From Acetobacterium sp. (GTDB lineage: Bacteria > Bacillota > Clostridia > Eubacteriales > Eubacteriaceae): a stretch of DNA of 37,824 nucleotides. The stretch is from positions 1-37,824 of the forward strand of contig NZ_JAUSPS010000013.1 of the NCBI RefSeq assembly GCF_030652775.1. The letters run 5' to 3'. A program made the translations under genes and the position numbers. Below are positions 34,256 to 37,824 of the stretch, one piece after another. The notes under the pieces are model-generated. The model made no database searches. It saw only the letters and a list, made by a program, of their open reading frames with translations, and was not told where the DNA came from. Positions within the stretch are counted from its first letter, which is position 1, and each line of letters begins with the position of its first letter.

Positions 34256-34655
34256 CTTATCTCCCCTTGTAAATATATTCGTTGCTTTCCTTAATCTCGA
34301 TTCGTTTTATCGATTAATTACTCGATTACAGTTTTTTATATAAATAGTTTACCCATTTATAGTCTGATTAATCCTGGTGGAAAAACCAGACACTCGATCC
34401 CTAAGATAGTTACATAAGAGATCAGGTTGTCGATAAAGTTTGCATAGACCTCATAAATGGCAAGTTTCAAGTACTGCGAAGATCGTTAAATAAATCATCC
34501 ACTGCGGGAGCAACTACTACTGCATTTTTTCAGATAAATACCGCAATGATTTCCTGTTTAATTACTTAGCAACCCCTAAATTAGCATTGTTAAACGATAG
34601 TTATTTATTGACATTCGATAAATTTTATGTTATTATCAACACAATCTTAAGATGT
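34256..34655. other. Intergenic region of about 400 bases
   Basis: A divergent promoter region between the zinc-ribbon gene (-) and the DUF2975 cassette (+). It holds three copies of TCGATT about 12-13 bases apart (starting at 34297, 34310 and 34322), A/T-rich sequence, and the cassette promoter at 34608-34636. A minus-strand frame of about 43 codons (34345-34475) reads like protein but has no start or family match. No RNA gene is evident. Confidence 0.5.
34608..34636 (+). promoter_or_regulatory. Promoter of the DUF2975-HTH cassette
   Basis: Perfect TTGACA (34608-34613) and TATTAT (34631-34636) are separated by 17 bases. The start codon is about 30 bases downstream. Confidence 0.68.
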
Positions 34656-34666
34656 GAGGTGGTTTG

Positions 34667-35143
34667 ATGAACAATCGAAAAACAACTTTTTTAAAAATAA
34701 CCATTTTGGTAATCGGACTCGTCGTACTTTTACTTTGTGTCTTCTATCTGCCTTGGCTGGCCGAATACATTTCAAAGCAGAACACTGAGCTAAGCTATTT
34801 AAAATATCCACTGCTAATTGGAATTTATCTTACGACAGTACCTTTCTACCTCGCCCTTTTTGAAGGCTTTCGGCTTCTAGTCTATATTGAACGTGAACAT
34901 GCTTTTTCCCAGCAGGGTGTTATATCCTTGAACTATATCAAACTATGCGCCATCTCCATCGCTGTCCTTTATGGAATTGGTTCCCTGGCGCTCTTCACAA
35001 TCAATTTACTCGTACCCATTTTGATCCTGCTGGGCGGCATCATAATCTTCGCTTCCGCATCCATTGCAATCTTTGCGGCAGTTCTTCAGGAACTTTTACG
35101 TACTGCACTTGAAATAAAATCAGAAAATGATTTAACAGTCTGA
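34667..35143 (+). CDS. DUF2975 membrane protein
   Basis: A 158-residue protein with four predicted membrane helices (about 10-30, 45-68, 90-112 and 115-138), matching the DUF2975 family (LFEGFRLLVYIEREHAFS is typical). GAGGT at 34656-34660 supports the ATG at 34667 over a TTG one codon earlier. It is the first gene in a cassette with a small HTH regulator, a pairing known for this family (YoaS/YozG-like in Bacillus). The function is not known. Confidence 0.85.
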   Translation: MNNRKTTFLKITILVIGLVVLLLCVFYLPWLAEYISKQNTELSYLKYPLLIGIYLTTVPFYLALFEGFRLLVYIEREHAFSQQGVISLNYIKLCAISIAVLYGIGSLALFTINLLVPILILLGGIIIFASASIAIFAAVLQELLRTALEIKSENDLTV

Positions 35144-35152
35144 GGTGGAAAA

Positions 35153-35371
35153 ATGGCAATAAAAATTAGCATTGATGTGTTACTGGCTCAACGAAAAATG
35201 AGTGTCACCGAACTGTCTCAGAAGGTGGGGATCACCATGGCCAATCTCTCGATCCTGAAAAATGAAAAAGCCAGGGCCATCCGTTTTTCGACCCTGGAAA
35301 AATTGTGTGAAGTCCTTGATTGTCAACCAGGAGATATCCTGGTTTATGAAAAAGACGACTTAAATAATTAA
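35153..35371 (+). CDS. Small Cro/C1-type HTH regulator
   Basis: A 72-residue DNA-binding protein that is almost only a helix-turn-helix domain: MSVTELSQKVGITMANLSILKNEKARAIRFSTL (in two parts), then LCEVLDCQPGDILVY. It belongs to the YozG/HTH_26-like group. GAGGTGG precedes the ATG; it starts nine bases after the DUF2975 gene. It may regulate its own cassette, though the operator is not defined. Confidence 0.9.
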   Translation: MAIKISIDVLLAQRKMSVTELSQKVGITMANLSILKNEKARAIRFSTLEKLCEVLDCQPGDILVYEKDDLNN

Positions 35372-35384
35372 TATGGAGGCATTT

Positions 35385-35594
35385 ATGAAAAAGTATTTAT
35401 TTTCCTTGCTGTCACTTGTTTTAGGCATGGGTTTCTGGATAGCGTACACCATCATCGGGTCAAAAATCGCCCCGGACGGAACCCTTATTGAATCCTTCTA
35501 TTTAATCCCAATGGGTTATTTATTTCTGGCACTAGGACTCGTTTCCTTACTCCTGATTTTCGGTGTATCAGTGATCCGCAAGCATAAATCTTAA
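35385..35594 (+). CDS. Small membrane protein, DUF3955-like
   Basis: A 69-residue protein with two membrane helices (about 4-24 and 40-62) separated by a short loop (IAPDGTLIESFYLIP) and ending in RKHKS. The fold resembles DUF3955 proteins. GGAGG at 35375-35379 sits five bases before the ATG at 35385; an upstream ATG overlaps that site and is rejected. It is the last gene of the DUF2975-HTH cassette. Confidence 0.75.
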   Translation: MKKYLFSLLSLVLGMGFWIAYTIIGSKIAPDGTLIESFYLIPMGYLFLALGLVSLLLIFGVSVIRKHKS

Positions 35595-35610
35595 ATCTCT
35601 GATCCAGATC

Positions 35611-35655
35611 AAAGAACTGTTGAAATAGTATTTTCATCTATTCCAACAGTTCTTT
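35611..35655 (+). terminator. Terminator of the DUF2975-HTH cassette
   Basis: AAAGAACTGTTG-AATAG and CTATT-CCAACAGTTCTTT form a stem of about 17 bp with one mismatch around a 9-base loop. The following stretch is T-rich. Confidence 0.78.
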
Positions 35656-35698
35656 ATTCATTTTATATGTCAAATGACCAAAACCAGCTTTTGGGCAT

Positions 35699-35727
35699 AA
35701 AAAAAACGGCCATTTCATGCCGTTTTT
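35699..35727 (-). terminator. Terminator after tRNA-Leu
   Basis: On the minus strand AAAAACGGC, loop ATGAAATG, GCCGTTTTT followed by more T (eight in all). It lies 13 bases after the CCA end of the tRNA. Confidence 0.88.
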
Positions 35728-35739
35728 GTAAATTCTAAA

Positions 35740-35824
35740 TGGTGCGAGAAACGGGAGTCGAACCCGTACGCCTTGCGACACACGCCTCTGAAACGTGCTT
35801 GTCTGCCAGTTCCAACACTCTCGC
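35740..35824 (-). tRNA. tRNA-Leu (anticodon CAG)
   Basis: An 85-base tRNA with a long variable arm, as in leucine tRNAs. The acceptor arm GCGAGAG pairs with TTCTCGC, then discriminator A and an encoded CCA. The anticodon stem CACGT/GCGTG holds the loop TTCAGAG, so the anticodon is CAG and it reads CUG. The T arm is ACGGG-TTCGACT-CCCGT, and the D arm has the typical GGAACTGGCAGAC. Confidence 0.95.
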
Positions 35825-35848
35825 ATAAATCATTTTGAACACCAATAT

Positions 35849-35877
35849 AGAATACACTCTTTTGAGTGTATTGTCAA
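35849..35877 (-). promoter_or_regulatory. Promoter of tRNA-Leu with a palindromic spacer
   Basis: Minus-strand TTGACA (35877-35872) and TATTCT (35854-35849) are 17 bases apart. A perfect 22-base palindrome, AATACACTC-TTTT-GAGTGTATT on the plus strand (35851-35872), fills the spacer. Confidence 0.6.
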
Positions 35878-35926
35878 GGCCTGTTTAAAACTTTTTTTGA
35901 TTTCAGCGATTTTTTATCTGCCTCTT

Positions 35927-36211
35927 TTAATTCAATACTTTAAAAAAGAGTAACAGCCCCAACCCGATCTGAAGAATCAAAATAATCGGAATTCCCCAGG
36001 CAAATAAAAAGTGCTTTGTCTTATGATGAAATAGCCGCATTGCCAGGAATCCACCAATGGATCCGCCCATCAGACATAGGCCAAGCAGGGTTTTTTCCGG
36101 AATCCGCCAGACTTCCTTTTTTGAACGTCTTTTGTCGTTCCAGAAAAAAATAAAAGTGATCAGATTAATGATGATTAAATAAAGAACGATATAATTAATG
36201 AAATTGTCCAT
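35927..36211 (-). CDS. DUF1294 membrane protein
   Basis: A 94-residue protein with hydrophobic segments at about 5-25, 42-60 and 72-91. The DUF1294 signatures are present: WNDKRRSKKEVWRIPE, then LLGLCLMGGSIGGFLAMRLF and HHKTKHFLFAWGIP. AAAGGA precedes the ATG. It lies between glyA and the tRNA. The function of the family is unknown. Confidence 0.9.
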   Translation of the reverse strand: MDNFINYIVLYLIIINLITFIFFWNDKRRSKKEVWRIPEKTLLGLCLMGGSIGGFLAMRLFHHKTKHFLFAWGIPIILILQIGLGLLLFFKVLN

Positions 36212-36304
36212 GTTTTTCCTTTTCTCTTAACCGGCATATCTTAAAAAAATACCGGGGTTCGAATCAACAAACCCTGGTATTAAAATGATCTGTTTTTATA
36301 GTTC

Positions 36305-37546
36305 TTAGCCCATTAAGCCCGGATATAAAGGATATTTTTCGGTTAAAAAGGAGACTTTTTCAAGAGCCAGTTCCAGGTCTTTTTTAATCAGCGCCGCTTC
36401 GATGGCATCGGCTACTACTTCCATGTCTGCTTCAACCAACCCGCGGGTGGTAATCGCCGGGGTACCCACCCGGATTCCGCTGGTGACAAACGGACTTTCC
36501 TTGTCGTAAGGAATGGCATTTTTATTAGCAGTGATATTGACTTTTCCCAGGGTTTCATCCGCTTCTTTCCCGGTCAGGCCCACCTTACTGACATCTAACA
36601 GCATCAGATGATTGTCGGTTCCGCCGGAAACTATTCGAAATCCCCGTTTTTCAAGAGCGGCTGCCAATACTTTGGCATTTTTAACAACCTGTTCCTGATA
36701 CGCCTTAAACTCTGGCGTTGCGGCTTCTTTAAAAGCTACCGCCTTGGCTGCGATCATATGCTCCAGAGGACCACCCTGGGTTCCTGGAAAAACACCCTTA
36801 TCAATAAGTTTGGCATATTCTTTTTTACATAGAATAATCCCCCCTCTTGGGCCTCGCAAGGTTTTGTGAGTGGTGGTGGTGACAAAGTCAGCATAGGGCA
36901 CGGGACTTTGATGCTGTCCAGCGGCCACCAGACCGGCAATGTGAGCCATGTCCACCATCAGATAACAACCGGCGGCCTGAGTCATCTTTGAAATGCGTTC
37001 AAAGTCGATGGCACGGGGGTATGAACTGGCACCCACTACTACTAATTTGGGCTGATGTTCTTTGATCAGTTTTTCTATTTCATTATAATCAATGGTTTCC
37101 GTAACCTGATCGACACCATAAGAGATAAAATTATAATATTTTCCGGACAGATTAGCCGGGCTGCCATGGGTTAAATGCCCACCCTGATCCAGGCGCATCC
37201 CTAGAACGGTATCACCAGGTTCTAAAATCCCCATATATACAGCAGTATTTGCCTGGGCACCAGAATGAGGCTGGACATTGGCGTGTTCGGCGCCAAATAA
37301 TGCCTTGGCCCGGTCAATGGCAACCTGCTCGATGGTATCAACGTGAACACAGCCGCCGTAGAAGCGGTGTCCCGGGGTACCTTCTGCGTATTTATTGGTT
37401 AAATGGCTTCCCATAGCAATCATCACTGCGTCAGACACGAAGTTTTCAGAGGCGATCAGCTCTAAATGACTTTGTTGTCGATGCAATTCCTTTTCCATGA
37501 GTTCATAAATCTCAGGATCTGCAACTTTTACTTCTTCAAAAAACAT
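36305..37546 (-). CDS. glyA: Serine hydroxymethyltransferase
   Basis: A PLP enzyme interconverting serine plus tetrahydrofolate with glycine plus methylene-tetrahydrofolate; in an acetogen it links amino-acid metabolism to the one-carbon pathway. The 413-residue protein has [47 protein letters not shown] and [11 protein letters not shown] with the PLP lysine Lys228. The ATG at 37546 is chosen because TGGAGGA ends five bases upstream, giving the usual length; the frame is open further upstream. A small membrane protein gene precedes it by 22 bases and may share its transcript. Confidence 0.97.
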   Translation of the reverse strand: MFFEEVKVADPEIYELMEKELHRQQSHLELIASENFVSDAVMIAMGSHLTNKYAEGTPGHRFYGGCVHVDTIEQVAIDRAKALFGAEHANVQPHSGAQANTAVYMGILEPGDTVLGMRLDQGGHLTHGSPANLSGKYYNFISYGVDQVTETIDYNEIEKLIKEHQPKLVVVGASSYPRAIDFERISKMTQAAGCYLMVDMAHIAGLVAAGQHQSPVPYADFVTTTTHKTLRGPRGGIILCKKEYAKLIDKGVFPGTQGGPLEHMIAAKAVAFKEAATPEFKAYQEQVVKNAKVLAAALEKRGFRIVSGGTDNHLMLLDVSKVGLTGKEADETLGKVNITANKNAIPYDKESPFVTSGIRVGTPAITTRGLVEADMEVVADAIEAALIKKDLELALEKVSFLTEKYPLYPGLMG

Positions 37547-37568
37547 AAATTCCTCCATAAAACTCTTT

Positions 37569-37766
37569 CTAATAGTCATTATAGTCATTTCGCCGATTTG
37601 AAAGCCTTTCGAGGGAAGCTGCAATGCTTTTTAAATAGATCGATATTTCTTCAATTTTCACTTTGAAATAAAATACAAACATGATGCCTGACATCAAAAA
37701 AAAGATCAGCAATATCGGGATGATACTCCAGGCCACTCCGGCCATACTATTTATAAATTCATTCAT
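37569..37766 (-). CDS. Small membrane protein upstream of glyA
   Basis: A 65-residue protein with one membrane helix (about 12-34) followed by a charged amphipathic helix ([21 protein letters not shown]) and a polar tail. GGAGG five bases before the ATG at 37766 supports this start, although the frame runs on toward the window edge. I do not recognise the family. The short gap suggests co-transcription with glyA. Confidence 0.65.
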   Translation of the reverse strand: MNEFINSMAGVAWSIIPILLIFFLMSGIMFVFYFKVKIEEISIYLKSIAASLERLSNRRNDYNDY

Positions 37767-37824
37767 ATTGTCCTCCATTAGGCGACTGTCTTCATCTGAA
37801 AGACACTTGTGCGGCAATAACATT

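Noticed and set aside
34345..34475. Minus-strand frame of about 43 codons that reads like a protein end
   Set aside because: It has no start or binding site, is preceded at once by a stop, and matches no family I know; such a length can occur by chance.

Overview
The window looks like chromosomal DNA of an anaerobic, low-to-medium G+C Firmicute, most likely an acetogen of the Eubacteriaceae close to Acetobacterium or Eubacterium limosum. This is inferred from gene content, not from a database match. The main clue is a six-gene bza operon (bzaA-bzaB-cobT-bzaC-bzaD-bzaE) for anaerobic synthesis of 5,6-dimethylbenzimidazole, the lower ligand of vitamin B12, behind a cobalamin riboswitch. Supporting clues are a superoxide reductase, an ECF cobalt/nickel transporter and many Gram-positive-type ribosome binding sites.

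Layout. 1-4100: a lipoprotein, a Nudix hydrolase (-), superoxide reductase dfx (+), a membrane-anchored GH25 lysozyme (-) and an orphan larE (+). 4100-7430 (-): a half-size ABC exporter, then an NfeD/slipin membrane-microdomain pair. 7470-15990 (+): promoter, cobalamin riboswitch with terminator, and the bza operon, closed by a strong terminator. 16000-21660 (-): a CNNM/CorC-type transporter, glycerate kinase, a decayed alpha/beta-hydrolase gene, and an xpaC-telA pair. 21740-24665 (-): the cbiMN-cbiQ-cbiO transporter behind a strong promoter and an unrecognised structured leader. 24670-30480 (-): rarA, an M16C peptidase and a D-Ala-D-Ala carboxypeptidase, apparently one operon. 30530-34260 (-): a solitary N6-adenine DNA methyltransferase and a large zinc-ribbon/TPR surface protein. 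34600-35660 (+): a small DUF2975 / HTH / DUF3955-like cassette. 35700-37824 (-): tRNA-Leu(CAG), a DUF1294 protein, glyA and a small membrane protein.

How the genes fit together. The bza operon makes DMB from the purine/thiamin intermediate AIR, CobT activates it, and the ECF transporter can bring in the cobalt (or nickel) that corrinoid- and CODH-based acetogenesis needs. GlyA feeds one-carbon units into the tetrahydrofolate pool used by the same metabolism. The other genes are housekeeping or envelope functions.

Less ordinary features. A family of about 100-bp repeats that fold into long hairpins is present in three copies, with compensatory changes in the inner stem. BzaC carries a C-terminal cysteine-rich DUF2284-like domain. 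The ECF operon has an unrecognised three-way-junction leader ending in a U-tract. A hydrolase remnant has an in-frame stop at a normally charged position. I saw no CRISPR array, insertion sequence, prophage or clear defence island.
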